A DNA stretch of 64,000 bases from Marinifilum breve (GTDB lineage: Bacteria; Bacteroidota; Bacteroidia; Bacteroidales; Marinifilaceae): assembly GCF_003202155.1 (NCBI RefSeq), contig NZ_QFLI01000005.1:368812-432811 (forward strand). The letters are read 5' to 3'. Every line of letters starts with the position of its first letter. Position 1 is the stretch's first letter. The translations under genes were made by a program, and so were the position numbers. This document shows, one piece after another, positions 1 to 8,191 of the stretch. The notes under the pieces are model-generated. The model did no database searches. It was not told the DNA's origin and saw only the letters and a list, made by a program, of their open reading frames with translations.

Positions 1-183
1 GCAGTTTGGTTTCTTTGGGGAAATAATGCACAAAAAATTGTTGCCGACATTCAAATTGAGAATAAAATAGAAACATCGCACCCAATGATGTGCTATCAAA
101 GAGATAATGACATATTGTTTGGCAAAATAAATCCGTTTACCGAAACCAAAAATAAGGTAGATTGGTTAGGTCTGAACAAATAA
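1..183 (+). CDS. C-terminal fragment, uracil-DNA glycosylase-like protein
   Basis: The open frame enters from the left edge and stops with TAA at 181-183, giving about 60 residues. The fragment has FLWGNNAQK followed about 17 residues later by SHPM, then a conserved-looking FGKINPF and a terminal DWLGL. This resembles the end of the uracil-DNA glycosylase superfamily, where LWG.xAQK is followed by the HPSP loop that enters the DNA minor groove. Here the loop reads HPMM rather than HPSP, so it is more likely a Bacteroidota UDG-like relative than classical Ung. The N-terminal catalytic part lies outside the window, so activity cannot be judged. Confidence 0.55.
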   Translation, partial: AVWFLWGNNAQKIVADIQIENKIETSHPMMCYQRDNDILFGKINPFTETKNKVDWLGLNK

Positions 184-247
184 GGTTGCGCTTAAATTCG
201 GTTAAAGTGTGTTAAAAAATGTAACAATCGGTTTTTAAGATAAATGA

Positions 248-1108
248 GTGAGCTATATTTATCATTCATTATTTAATCGAAGAATCTTGAAAACTACAAT
301 CAGCACCATTTTTTTATTGCTTTTAACCATTGGCAATTCATTTTCGCAGGAACATAAAGACCAAACTTTTGTTGTTTCGGGAAAGGTAATTAACTCAGAA
401 ACCAAAGAAGGAATTTCATTTGCTCACGTAAATTTAGATGACACCTATTGGGGTGTTATTTGCGATAGCTTAGGCTTTTTTAGAATACGTGTTAATCCTG
501 ATCAGAAATTGAAAGTTACCTCTATGGGATATAAAGCACAATTGGTAGCTGTTCAAACTCCTAGCGTTGAAAACGAAATTTTCCAAGAAATTTACATGGA
601 AAAAGAAAGCTATATGCTAAAAGAGGTACAAGTACATTCTTTTGGAACTTGGAATGATTTCAAAGAAAAGTTCGTAAAACAACAAATTGAAGAAGAGGAA
701 AACATAGCTTCAACTTTTGATTTTGGAAGTTTAAAACTAGCCGAATCCGAAGCAAAAACTATGCGCCGTGGTGGTTTTGGCTTAAGCATGGGTTTTGGCA
801 AAAAAAACAAAAGAGCGAAAGGCATGAAACCTCGAACCCCGATTGAAGAACTGCACGAAAGCTTATTTGCTCAAAAATACAATCGCAAGGTAGTTGCTGA
901 AATCACAAAAGAAAATGGCAATCGCCTAGAGATTTTGATGAGATACATTAACTCCAGAGCCAGTTTTTCTTATCAGAGTAGCGATATGTACATCGTAAGA
1001 CGAATAAAAGAATTGCATAAGGAATTTCTACAAGAAGACACTGATTTTCAAAACAACCTAAGCTACACAGATACACTGGGTAGAATCCAGAATCATCTAA
1101 GACCTTAA
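248..1108 (+). CDS. Secreted carboxypeptidase-regulatory-domain protein, tandem paralogue 1
   Basis: First of four related proteins encoded head to tail. An N-terminal signal peptide ends near SFSQ. Residues about 42-120 form a CarboxypepD_reg-like beta-sandwich, the domain seen at the front of SusC/TonB receptors: VSGKVINSETKEGI, a GVICDSLGFF turn, then TSMGYKA. After the shared HSFGTWNDFKEKFVK segment comes a basic, low-complexity middle and a conserved helical end finishing in NHLRP. The listed start is a GTG at 248. A TTG at 287, which would give MKTTIS directly before the hydrophobic stretch, is at least as likely. Function is unknown; a periplasmic or surface structural role is inferred. 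There is only a 16-bp gap to the next copy, so the four genes are probably one operon. Confidence 0.75.
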   Translation: MSYIYHSLFNRRILKTTISTIFLLLLTIGNSFSQEHKDQTFVVSGKVINSETKEGISFAHVNLDDTYWGVICDSLGFFRIRVNPDQKLKVTSMGYKAQLVAVQTPSVENEIFQEIYMEKESYMLKEVQVHSFGTWNDFKEKFVKQQIEEEENIASTFDFGSLKLAESEAKTMRRGGFGLSMGFGKKNKRAKGMKPRTPIEELHESLFAQKYNRKVVAEITKENGNRLEILMRYINSRASFSYQSSDMYIVRRIKELHKEFLQEDTDFQNNLSYTDTLGRIQNHLRP

Positions 1109-1124
1109 GCATAGCAACCCACTT

Positions 1125-1994
1125 ATGATGAAACCAAACCCTAAATCTCTTATTTTAATTTGCTTCATTTTTATATCACTTACTAGTTCAGCACAAAATC
1201 TTTCTCAAGATTCCACAATTAGCATCTCCGGCTTGATTTTATCTGATAAAGAAAAAGAACCTATTGAGGATGCAATTATCACTATTAAACGAACTAGAAG
1301 AGGGGTAATTAGCGACAGTTCTGGAGTTTTTCATTTGCAAATCCTGCCCAAAGACACTTTGGTCATTAGTTCTATGGGTTTTGAAATGATACAATGGCCC
1401 GTACCTGCCATTTCAGATCCAAATTTTCCACCATTTTTCAAAATTTATTTAAAAAATCAGGCAGTTCCTTTAAAGGAAGTAAATGTATATGCACTGGGAA
1501 CATGGGAAAATTTCAAAGAGGATTTTGTAAAATCTAAAACACCTCCCAAAGAAAATTTGGGAGAACGTTATAAGCTGAGTAAAGTTCAGCTGGAAGAAAT
1601 TAAACAAAAAGAAATGGAAAGCTGTCCAGGGAATATAGTATCTGGTTTAATTGGACTAGGTATTAAACTAGGCAGTAAAATTTTTCCAAAAAAGAGAAAA
1701 ACGCCACAACCTGTTTTCTCAAATGAACTAAAATACCTACACAAGCAAGTGCTCATGGAAAAATTTAACAGGAAAATAGTTAGCGATTTAACTGGCGAAA
1801 CAGGAAAAACACTAGAAAAGCTTTATGCATACATATGTAAGAAATCACACTTTACCTATCTGTATAGTGAGTTAGATATTCAAACAAAAATTTTAGAACT
1901 TCACAAAGAGTTCATGCTAGACCCAGAAAAAGCAAATATTAGTATAGCAAAAATTGATACGATAAATAGAATACCTAACCATTTACGTCCTTAA
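1125..1994 (+). CDS. Secreted carboxypeptidase-regulatory-domain protein, tandem paralogue 2
   Basis: Second copy, 289 residues, with a signal peptide ending around TSSAQ. The CarboxypepD_reg-like domain (residues about 30-115) includes ISGLILSDKEKEPI, RRGVISDSSGVF and VISSMGFEM. The YALGTWENFKEDFVK segment follows, then a Lys/Pro-rich linker and a helical C-terminal region ending IPNHLRP. It is closest to the next copy: nucleotides 1365-1483 differ at one position from 2239-2357, while flanking third codon positions differ much more often. This suggests recent exchange between the copies. No enzymatic motif is visible. The gene lies 16 bp after copy 1 and 7 bp before copy 3. Confidence 0.75.
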   Translation: MMKPNPKSLILICFIFISLTSSAQNLSQDSTISISGLILSDKEKEPIEDAIITIKRTRRGVISDSSGVFHLQILPKDTLVISSMGFEMIQWPVPAISDPNFPPFFKIYLKNQAVPLKEVNVYALGTWENFKEDFVKSKTPPKENLGERYKLSKVQLEEIKQKEMESCPGNIVSGLIGLGIKLGSKIFPKKRKTPQPVFSNELKYLHKQVLMEKFNRKIVSDLTGETGKTLEKLYAYICKKSHFTYLYSELDIQTKILELHKEFMLDPEKANISIAKIDTINRIPNHLRP

Positions 1995-2001
1995 CTCCTC
2001 C

Positions 2002-2853
2002 ATGAAAACCTTTTTTAATATCATAATCATACTTTTTCTATCTACGCTTTACTTTAGAGGATATTCTCAATCTTTTTTGCAGGATTCCACAATTAGCATC
2101 TCTGGTTTGATATTATCAGACAAACAGAAAGAGCCTATCGAAGATGCAATTATTACCATTAAAAGAACAAGAAGAGGTGTTATTAGCGACAGTTCTGGAG
2201 TTTTTCATATACAAATTCTACCAAAAGATACTTTGGTAATTAGTTCTATGGGTTTTGAAATGATACAATGGCCCGTACCTGCCATTTCAGATCCAAATTT
2301 TCCACCATTTTTCAAAATTTATTTAAAAAGTCAGGCAGTTCCTTTAAAGGAAGTAAACGTATATGCATTGGGAACTTATGAAGAATTCAAAGAAGAGTTC
2401 GTTAAGAAAAAACTTCCTCCAATGAAAAAGAAAGGAGAAGGCTTTAAACTAAGTGAAGCACAAATGCTTGAGATTAAACTAAAGGAACAGGCAAGAACAC
2501 CACCTAATGTGGTTGCTGGTTTAGTTGGAATTGGGAAGAAAATATTCAAAAAGAAAAAGAAGCCTCAGCCTGTATTCTCAAGTGAGGTGAGCTTCTTGCA
2601 TCAGCAAATGCTTCAAGAAAAGTTTAACCGGGAAATTGTTACCAACTTAACAGGCGAAACCGGTAATAAACTGGAACAACTTTATGCATACATATGCAAA
2701 AACTCAGACTTCACTTACCTTGACAGTGAATTAGATATACAAACAAAAATTTTAGAACTTTACAAAGAATATAAACTAGATCCTGAAAAGGCAAATTCTA
2801 GCTTATTACAACTTAATAAGGAAAACAAAATACCAAATCACCTGCGACCTTAA
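2002..2853 (+). CDS. Secreted carboxypeptidase-regulatory-domain protein, tandem paralogue 3
   Basis: Third copy, 283 residues. The N-terminus MKTFFNIIIILFLSTLYF is a typical signal peptide ending near GYSQ. The regulatory-like beta domain is almost the same as in copy 2, then a YALGTYEEFKEEFVKKK segment, a lysine-rich patch (KKIFKKKKKPQP) and a C-terminal helical block with LTGETGNKLEQLYAYICK, ending IPNHLRP. The basic patch could bind an acidic polymer or the membrane surface, but nothing in the sequence proves it. The stop codon is followed after one base by the ATG of copy 4, so translation is probably coupled. Confidence 0.75.
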   Translation: MKTFFNIIIILFLSTLYFRGYSQSFLQDSTISISGLILSDKQKEPIEDAIITIKRTRRGVISDSSGVFHIQILPKDTLVISSMGFEMIQWPVPAISDPNFPPFFKIYLKSQAVPLKEVNVYALGTYEEFKEEFVKKKLPPMKKKGEGFKLSEAQMLEIKLKEQARTPPNVVAGLVGIGKKIFKKKKKPQPVFSSEVSFLHQQMLQEKFNREIVTNLTGETGNKLEQLYAYICKNSDFTYLDSELDIQTKILELYKEYKLDPEKANSSLLQLNKENKIPNHLRP

Positions 2854-2854
2854 T

Positions 2855-3676
2855 ATGAAAATCTTTTTAAAATTCATACTCATTCTTTTCCTCTCTGCAG
2901 TTGCTTTTAAAGGCAATGCTCAATCTTTTCTGCAAGATTCAACTGTTAGTATATCTGGTTTAATCTATTCTTCGAAAAGCAATGAAGCAATTCCCAATGC
3001 TACCGTTACCATTAAAAGGTCGAGAAAAGGTGTTATTTGTGATAGCACCGGAGTCTTTCATTTGCAGATTCAAGAAAGGGATACTTTGGTGATTAGTGCT
3101 TTGGGTTATGAAATGAAAGAATGGCCTGTTCCTGTAATTTTAAACCCTGATTTTCCACCATTCTTTCGAATAAAACTGCAAGATATATCCTATCTGCTAA
3201 AAGAAATTGATATCTACGCTTTGGGGACTTGGGACGAATTTAAAGATGAATTTGTAAAAGCCAAAGTGAAGGAGAAAAACCCAATTAATAAGGATATTGG
3301 AAAACAATTGGCTCCATACAATACCAAAAAGCCTGATCCTGTTCCTGCCCAATATCGACCTAAGGTAGAGGGCAAAATGAATGTTCTGGATGCCATTTTT
3401 AGACCAACGGATTTTCTGCACAACAAGTTGAGTAAAAAAGAAAAAACCAAGAAAAAACTCAGTAAACTCATTAAATCGGAAAGCAAAAACAAAAAGATTG
3501 GCGCGAAATATAATGCTGAAATTGTATCGAATGCAACGGGATTAAAAGGGGATGAATTGGTAGCATTCATGGAATTTTGTGGAAAGAAAATTCATGTAAC
3601 CGAGAATTCAAGTGATTATGATGTCATGAAACAAATTCTCGATCAGTATAAGGAATATACTAAAGCAAAGGAGTAA
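2855..3676 (+). CDS. Secreted carboxypeptidase-regulatory-domain protein, tandem paralogue 4 (divergent)
   Basis: Fourth and most divergent copy, 273 residues. The signal peptide ends near GNAQS. The N-terminal beta domain is conserved (SISGLIYSSKSNEAI, RKGVICDSTGVF, VISALGYEM) and so is YALGTWDEFKDEFVK. The middle is replaced by a Lys/Pro-rich linker and the C-terminus lacks the NHLRP ending found in the other three, finishing in DQYKEYTKAKE. Its 3' end overlaps the convergent cardiolipin synthase gene by 17 bp, so the final residues are constrained by, or were recruited from, the opposite strand. Function is unknown. Confidence 0.72.
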   Translation: MKIFLKFILILFLSAVAFKGNAQSFLQDSTVSISGLIYSSKSNEAIPNATVTIKRSRKGVICDSTGVFHLQIQERDTLVISALGYEMKEWPVPVILNPDFPPFFRIKLQDISYLLKEIDIYALGTWDEFKDEFVKAKVKEKNPINKDIGKQLAPYNTKKPDPVPAQYRPKVEGKMNVLDAIFRPTDFLHNKLSKKEKTKKKLSKLIKSESKNKKIGAKYNAEIVSNATGLKGDELVAFMEFCGKKIHVTENSSDYDVMKQILDQYKEYTKAKE

Positions 3677-5132
3677 ACAAACGAGCAATTGATTCCTGCA
3701 TTTTTTGCTTCTTCGATCGGTGAATCCATTTCTCAAGAACGATTTCTTCACTTTGTTGCAAATCTTCTAAAAAGCGTTCTCGCAATTCCAAAGTTATTTT
3801 TTCATCGTAAATCAAAGCATTTACTTCAAAGTTCTGTTCAAAACTTCTCACATCCATATTGGCGGTTCCCACTGTTGACAGGATTCCATCCACCGTCATG
3901 ATTTTACTGTGATTAAAACCTGCTTTGTAAAAATAGATTCTCACACCAGCTTCGAGCAATTCTTCTATGTACGACAAAGTTCCCCAATAAGTCATGAAAG
4001 AATCTGATTTATTTGGAATCAAAATTCGAACATCAACTCCACTCATGGCAGATGTTTTTAAGGCCATTAATATACTTCCGTTCGGCATGAAATAAGGCGA
4101 TGAAATATATACATTTCGTTTTGCCGAAGTAATTGCCGAAAAGTAAGCTTGCATAATACTTGCCCAATCAGAATCGGCACCAGAAGCAGTTATTTGTAGC
4201 AGACATCTCTCTTTGGCTTTTTTATAGGGTAGGTATTTCTCATTGATCAAAACCTCCTGACGAACAAAATACCAATCGATCAAAAAAACAATTTGTAAAC
4301 TTGAAGCCGACTCTCCCGTCACCTTTAAGTGTGTATCTCTCCAAATACCGATGTCAGGAATTCCATTGAGATAACGATCAGCAAAATTCAAACCTCCAAC
4401 AAAAGCGGTAGTACCATCAATCACGATAATTTTGCGATGATTGCGATAGTTTACCCTACTGGTTAATATAGGAAATCGAACGGGTAAAAAAGCCTGGACT
4501 TTTACACCTGCCTCTTCCAAAGTTTCCACAAACTGTTTACTCAGCTTCCAACTGCCTACATCATCGTAAATTACTCGTACTTCTACTCCACTTTGTGCTT
4601 TTTCCACCAATATTTCAAGCAATTCAGAAGCCAACTCACCATCTTCTATGATGTAATATTCCAAATGGATATGATCCTTTGCTTTTCGCAAGGATTTAAA
4701 AATTTCTGAGAAAGTTTCCTTGCCGTCATTCAAGACTGTCACCTTGTTATAACCACTCAGTAAAGCCTTGGAATTATTCAACAACAAAGTCATGATGTTT
4801 TTCTTCTCATGGATGCGCTCATCTTTCAAGAAACGGCTTTTATCCAAACGAAGTTTTTGATCCTGACTCATCACCTGCAACCATTTTAAATCTCCCAAAC
4901 CTTTCATGCTAAACATTTTTCGTTTGCGGAAACTTTGTCCAAAAACCAGGTAAACCACAAAACCAAAAACCGGGAGAAATATCAAAACCAAAGTCCACGA
5001 TATGGTTTTTAAAGGACTTCTATTCTCAAGCAGAACAATGATAATGGTAGTAATAATGGTTAGAGCATAAAGAATACTTAAGGCTCCAAACAACTGTATC
5101 CAAAAATCTGACCAATTAATTGATAGTAACAT
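3660..5132 (-). CDS. cls: Cardiolipin synthase (phospholipase D family)
   Basis: Condenses two phosphatidylglycerols to cardiolipin and glycerol at the inner membrane. The 490-residue length is normal for bacterial Cls. Two N-terminal membrane helices (about residues 8-35 and 43-65, the PLDc_N region) precede two phospholipase D domains. Both HKD motifs are complete: H232, K234, D239 in the first and H408, K410, D415 in the second, each followed by the GG/GTxN-type turn. It is transcribed divergently from prmC and converges on the paralogue array at its 3' end with a 17-bp overlap. Assignment is secure at family level; the exact donor substrate cannot be read from sequence. Confidence 0.93.
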   Translation of the reverse strand: MLLSINWSDFWIQLFGALSILYALTIITTIIIVLLENRSPLKTISWTLVLIFLPVFGFVVYLVFGQSFRKRKMFSMKGLGDLKWLQVMSQDQKLRLDKSRFLKDERIHEKKNIMTLLLNNSKALLSGYNKVTVLNDGKETFSEIFKSLRKAKDHIHLEYYIIEDGELASELLEILVEKAQSGVEVRVIYDDVGSWKLSKQFVETLEEAGVKVQAFLPVRFPILTSRVNYRNHRKIIVIDGTTAFVGGLNFADRYLNGIPDIGIWRDTHLKVTGESASSLQIVFLIDWYFVRQEVLINEKYLPYKKAKERCLLQITASGADSDWASIMQAYFSAITSAKRNVYISSPYFMPNGSILMALKTSAMSGVDVRILIPNKSDSFMTYWGTLSYIEELLEAGVRIYFYKAGFNHSKIMTVDGILSTVGTANMDVRSFEQNFEVNALIYDEKITLELRERFLEDLQQSEEIVLEKWIHRSKKQKMQESIARLFTPLL

Positions 5133-5156
5133 AAATCTATGAGAATAGAAGATTTG

Positions 5157-5164
5157 TATCTTTG
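5157..5164 (+). promoter_or_regulatory. Putative -7 element of the prmC promoter
   Basis: TATCTTTG fits the Bacteroidota -7 consensus TAnnTTTG. It lies 67 bp before the prmC ATG in the 98-bp divergent gap with cls. No perfect TTTG -33 box is seen at the expected distance, so only the -7 part is supported. Confidence 0.45.
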
Positions 5165-5183
5165 CTTTTAAATTCGCTTTGCA

Positions 5184-5234
5184 ATGCCTGAATATAACTC
5201 AGAAATTCAAAGAAAAATCATGCAGAACAAATGA
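5184..5234 (+). other. Possible 16-codon upstream ORF overlapping the prmC start
   Basis: An ATG at 5184 opens a 16-residue frame (MPEYNSEIQRKIMQNK) whose TGA overlaps the prmC ATG as ATGA. It lies downstream of the putative -7 box, so it would be in the transcript. The arrangement could couple translation to prmC, but a frame this short can arise by chance. Confidence 0.3.
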
Positions 5235-6088
5235 GTCAATTAAACAACATACAATCTACAATAAATTACATAAAAAAAGAACTTGAAAGCATTTATAGTT
5301 CGCGAGAAAGTGAAAGTATTGCTTATATTTTGCTTGAAGAGCTTCTGAATTACTCACGAACTCAAATTCAACTGAATAAAACGGAGTCCATTCAAGATGA
5401 TCAATTCGCAAAAGTAAAAGAATACATTGCAGATTTGAAAGACAATAAACCGATTCAATATGTTTTAGGCGAAGCTGATTTTTATGAACTAAAATTCAAA
5501 GTAAATCGACACACATTAATACCAAGACCTGAAACAGAAGAGTTGGTTCATGCCATTATAAATGAAAATAAGGAAGCCAACCTGAATATTCTGGATATTG
5601 GAACAGGAAGCGGCTGTATTCCCATTTGCCTTGCCAAACATCTTACAAACGCAAATGTTAGTAGCGTTGATATTTCACCAGAAGCCATTCAAACTGCTAC
5701 AAAAAATGCTAAGCGAAATAAAGTTCAGGTTATATTTGATGAAAGAGACATCCTTAATTGGGAAATTTATGAGTGGGAACAATTGGATATCATTGTAAGT
5801 AATCCACCATATGTAACCAATGCTGAAAAGGAAAAAATGGAGAAAAATGTATTGGACTTTGAGCCGCACACAGCTCTTTTTGTGAGCGATCATGACCCAT
5901 TAATTTTTTACCGAAGAATAGCAGAATTAGCACAAGATCATCTGAAAAAAGGAGGAAGACTGTACTTTGAAATCAACGAAAATTTGGGGAGAGAAATGAC
6001 AGTATTGCTAGAGCAAAAAGGATTTTCCAGCATACAAGTTCGAAAAGACATTAATGGCAAAGACAGAATGATGTCGGCAATAAAATAA
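5231..6088 (+). CDS. prmC: Peptide chain release factor N5-glutamine methyltransferase
   Basis: Methylates the glutamine of the GGQ motif in release factors RF1 and RF2 using S-adenosylmethionine, raising termination efficiency. The N-terminal helical substrate-binding domain (residues 1-90) is followed by the LIPRPETEELV signature, the SAM-binding motif LDIGTGSGC at 121-129 and the catalytic NPPY at 191-194. The length of 285 residues is typical. One of its substrates, RF2 (prfB), lies at 37.4 kb in the same window. The ATG start at 5231 gives a standard N-terminus. It is followed 55 bp later by recX, probably in the same transcript. Confidence 0.95.
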   Translation: MSQLNNIQSTINYIKKELESIYSSRESESIAYILLEELLNYSRTQIQLNKTESIQDDQFAKVKEYIADLKDNKPIQYVLGEADFYELKFKVNRHTLIPRPETEELVHAIINENKEANLNILDIGTGSGCIPICLAKHLTNANVSSVDISPEAIQTATKNAKRNKVQVIFDERDILNWEIYEWEQLDIIVSNPPYVTNAEKEKMEKNVLDFEPHTALFVSDHDPLIFYRRIAELAQDHLKKGGRLYFEINENLGREMTVLLEQKGFSSIQVRKDINGKDRMMSAIK

Positions 6089-6102
6089 TTTTATAATGTA
6101 GT

Positions 6103-6121
6103 GACGTAGCATTGCTAAGTC
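6103..6121 (+). repeat. Imperfect inverted repeat between prmC and recX
   Basis: GACGTAGC and GCTAAGTC pair with one mismatch around a 3-base loop. The core GTAGCATTGCTA is the reverse complement of the core of the hairpin downstream of the porin-like gene at 40.57 kb. It may be a weak terminator or a copy of a short interspersed palindrome. Confidence 0.35.
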
Positions 6122-6143
6122 TTTACAAATCACTCAAAAAGCA

Positions 6144-6632
6144 ATGTATAAAAAAAAGCCCACCCAAATAAGTTCCAAGGCAGCTCTTTCAAAAGTTCAA
6201 TTTATTTGTAGCAAACAAGAAAAATGCTGCAGCGATATTCGTAAAAAATTACAAGATTGGAACATCTCTGCCGATGATCAGGATGAAATCATAAGCTCCT
6301 TAATCGAAGACAAGTTTATCGATGAAAGCAGATTTACCAACTTTTTTGTACGCGATAAATATCGTTTTAACAAATGGGGAAGAATAAAAATATCATACCA
6401 CTTAAAGCACAAACAAATCCCGGAAAGAATCATAAATGAAGCCCTGGAACAGATTAACGATCAGGAATACAAAGAAAATCTTCAGGATCTTTTACAGTCG
6501 AAATTGCGAAGCCTAAAAGATGATGATCCATATCAGTTAAAGACAAAAATGTATCGCTTTGCACAAAGCCGAGGATTTGAATCTCAATTGTCTTTAAATC
6601 TTATTGATGACTTGCTCTCAGAATTAAAATAA
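6144..6632 (+). CDS. recX: Regulatory protein RecX
   Basis: RecX binds RecA filaments and modulates (usually inhibits) recombinase and co-protease activity. The 162-residue protein is made of repeated three-helix units. The first includes SKVQFICSKQEKCCSDIRKKL; the second has the family signature LIEDKFIDESRFTNFFVRDKYRFNKWG; later come YHLKHKQIPERII and a C-terminal unit with YRFAQSRGFESQL. Size and motif order fit RecX. It lies directly after prmC rather than beside recA, as is common in Bacteroidota (from general knowledge). An AT-rich gap with a promoter for the next operon follows. Confidence 0.9.
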   Translation: MYKKKPTQISSKAALSKVQFICSKQEKCCSDIRKKLQDWNISADDQDEIISSLIEDKFIDESRFTNFFVRDKYRFNKWGRIKISYHLKHKQIPERIINEALEQINDQEYKENLQDLLQSKLRSLKDDDPYQLKTKMYRFAQSRGFESQLSLNLIDDLLSELK

Positions 6633-6660
6633 AACTTTAAATTTACTTTTGGCAAGCTTA

Positions 6661-6689
6661 TTGTTAAGGAATGTTTATCTTTAATTTTG
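6661..6689 (+). promoter_or_regulatory. Putative promoter of the first LPP20 module
   Basis: TTG at 6661-6663 and TAATTTTG at 6682-6689, separated by 18 bases, approximate the Bacteroidota TTTG/TAnnTTTG arrangement. The next gene starts at 6719, giving a short 5' leader. Confidence 0.45.
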
Positions 6690-6718
6690 CTATCTAATAT
6701 TACATTAAACCTATACAA

Positions 6719-8128
6719 ATGATAAAAACTCTACGCACGACTCTCAATTTTTCATTGATAATACTCTTGCTTATTGGTTGTTCGGCACAACAAGGTATGG
6801 CAAAGAGAAGACCTCCAAAGTGGGTTAAAGAAAGACCTATTACTCCTGATTACTATGTGGGTATTTCGGTAGTTAAAAAGGACGATTCAAAAACAAATTA
6901 CATACAATTGGCCAAAAATCAGGCTTTACACGATTTGTGTTCCGAGATATCGGTAAACATTTCTGCCAACTCAGTTCTTCAACAATTCGAAGATGAAACT
7001 GCCTTTCGTGAGGAATTTCAATCGGAAGTTAGAACCTCATTAATGGAAGAATTGGAAGGATATGAAATTGTTGGAACTTGGGACAACAAAAGGGGAAATG
7101 AATATTGGGTTTACTATCGTTTATCGAAATCGCAATACGAATTACAGAAGCGATTGAAATTGAACAAAGCCAAAAAATTGGCTCAGAACTTCTTCGAACA
7201 AGGAAAAATGAGCGAAGAAAAATTAGAAATCTTCCAGGCTTTAAATTACTATGCTAAAGCCCTTGATGCCATTAAGAAACATTTGGACGAAGACTTGTCG
7301 GTAATGACTTTTAAAGGAAGAATAAACCTAGGTACCGATATCTACAACTCCATTCAGAATATTTTTAAGAGAACACAATTAACTCCCGATAGAAAGACAA
7401 TAAAAATTGAAATTTCAACATCGCAAAAAGAACCTATTTTGGTGAAAGCAGAATGGTTGGGAGAAAGTGGAAACAGTTTAATTCCTAATCTTCCTCTAGA
7501 GATCGATTTCTCGAAAGGTGAAGGGGTTTTAAACAACAAGGTTAGCACCGACGAATTTGGTTATGCAGCTTCGAAACTTTCAAAAGTAACTTCGAAAATG
7601 AAATTACAGGAAATCGAAGTTGGCCTAGATTTAAGTTCCATTCTAGATGAAGAATTGGAAAATTATCAGCTAAACAAACTGTTCTTTACGCCAGAATCGG
7701 CTCCAAAAAGCAAAATCATCATCAATGTTGAGCGTTTAAAAGCATATTTAAACTTTAGCGAAAAGATATTTGGAAAGGATTCGAATCGTGAGATTCTGAA
7801 GAACAACATGAAGAAAGAACTATCGGAAAATTTCTTCTCGTTTACCAACGATAAAGAGAAGGCCAAAGTTTTTCTTAAAATCAATACCAATGTTACCAAA
7901 GGCGAAGTAAAGGAAGGCAGAAACTACAAAGTATTCATTGTATATCTTGACTGTTTCTTCTCTTTGACTGATGCTAAGAGTGGCATGGAAATATTTAATG
8001 ATGCGATATATGAAGTGAAAGGAATGAAACCAATCAGCTACGACTATGCCGTAAAAGAAGCATACGAACAAGCTGTTGAAGAAATTCACAACGTCATTAT
8101 TCCAAAATTGAATCAACTGGACTTATAA
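6719..8128 (+). CDS. LPP20-family lipoprotein (FlgP-like), long form
   Basis: A 469-residue predicted outer-membrane lipoprotein with lipobox cysteine C21 (LLLIGC). Residues about 30-150 carry the LPP20/FlgP-like fold: PPKWVKERP, YYVGIS, a long AxxxALxDLCSEI helix, then NEYWVYYRLSKSQYE. The rest, containing a helical repeat-like section (ALNYYAKALDAIKKH), has no recognised enzyme motif. It is clearly a paralogue of the 704-residue protein at 31.7-33.8 kb (shared RPI..YY.GI, EI.V..ANS.L, EYWVYY.L), but lacks that protein's C-terminal LamG domain. It forms a two-gene unit with the short lipoprotein 63 bp downstream. In Vibrio, FlgP builds the flagellar H-ring; here a non-flagellar envelope role is inferred. 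Confidence 0.72.
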   Translation: MIKTLRTTLNFSLIILLLIGCSAQQGMAKRRPPKWVKERPITPDYYVGISVVKKDDSKTNYIQLAKNQALHDLCSEISVNISANSVLQQFEDETAFREEFQSEVRTSLMEELEGYEIVGTWDNKRGNEYWVYYRLSKSQYELQKRLKLNKAKKLAQNFFEQGKMSEEKLEIFQALNYYAKALDAIKKHLDEDLSVMTFKGRINLGTDIYNSIQNIFKRTQLTPDRKTIKIEISTSQKEPILVKAEWLGESGNSLIPNLPLEIDFSKGEGVLNNKVSTDEFGYAASKLSKVTSKMKLQEIEVGLDLSSILDEELENYQLNKLFFTPESAPKSKIIINVERLKAYLNFSEKIFGKDSNREILKNNMKKELSENFFSFTNDKEKAKVFLKINTNVTKGEVKEGRNYKVFIVYLDCFFSLTDAKSGMEIFNDAIYEVKGMKPISYDYAVKEAYEQAVEEIHNVIIPKLNQLDL

Positions 8129-8191
8129 TAATTAATAATGAACAATTGGTAATGAGTAATTAATTGCCTTATTACCTCAAAACAAGAAAAG

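Noticed and set aside
2855-3676. Minus-strand ORFs of 74 and 118 codons inside tandem paralogue 4
   Set aside because: They have no domain, lie within a clearly coding gene on the other strand and are explained as frame shadows.
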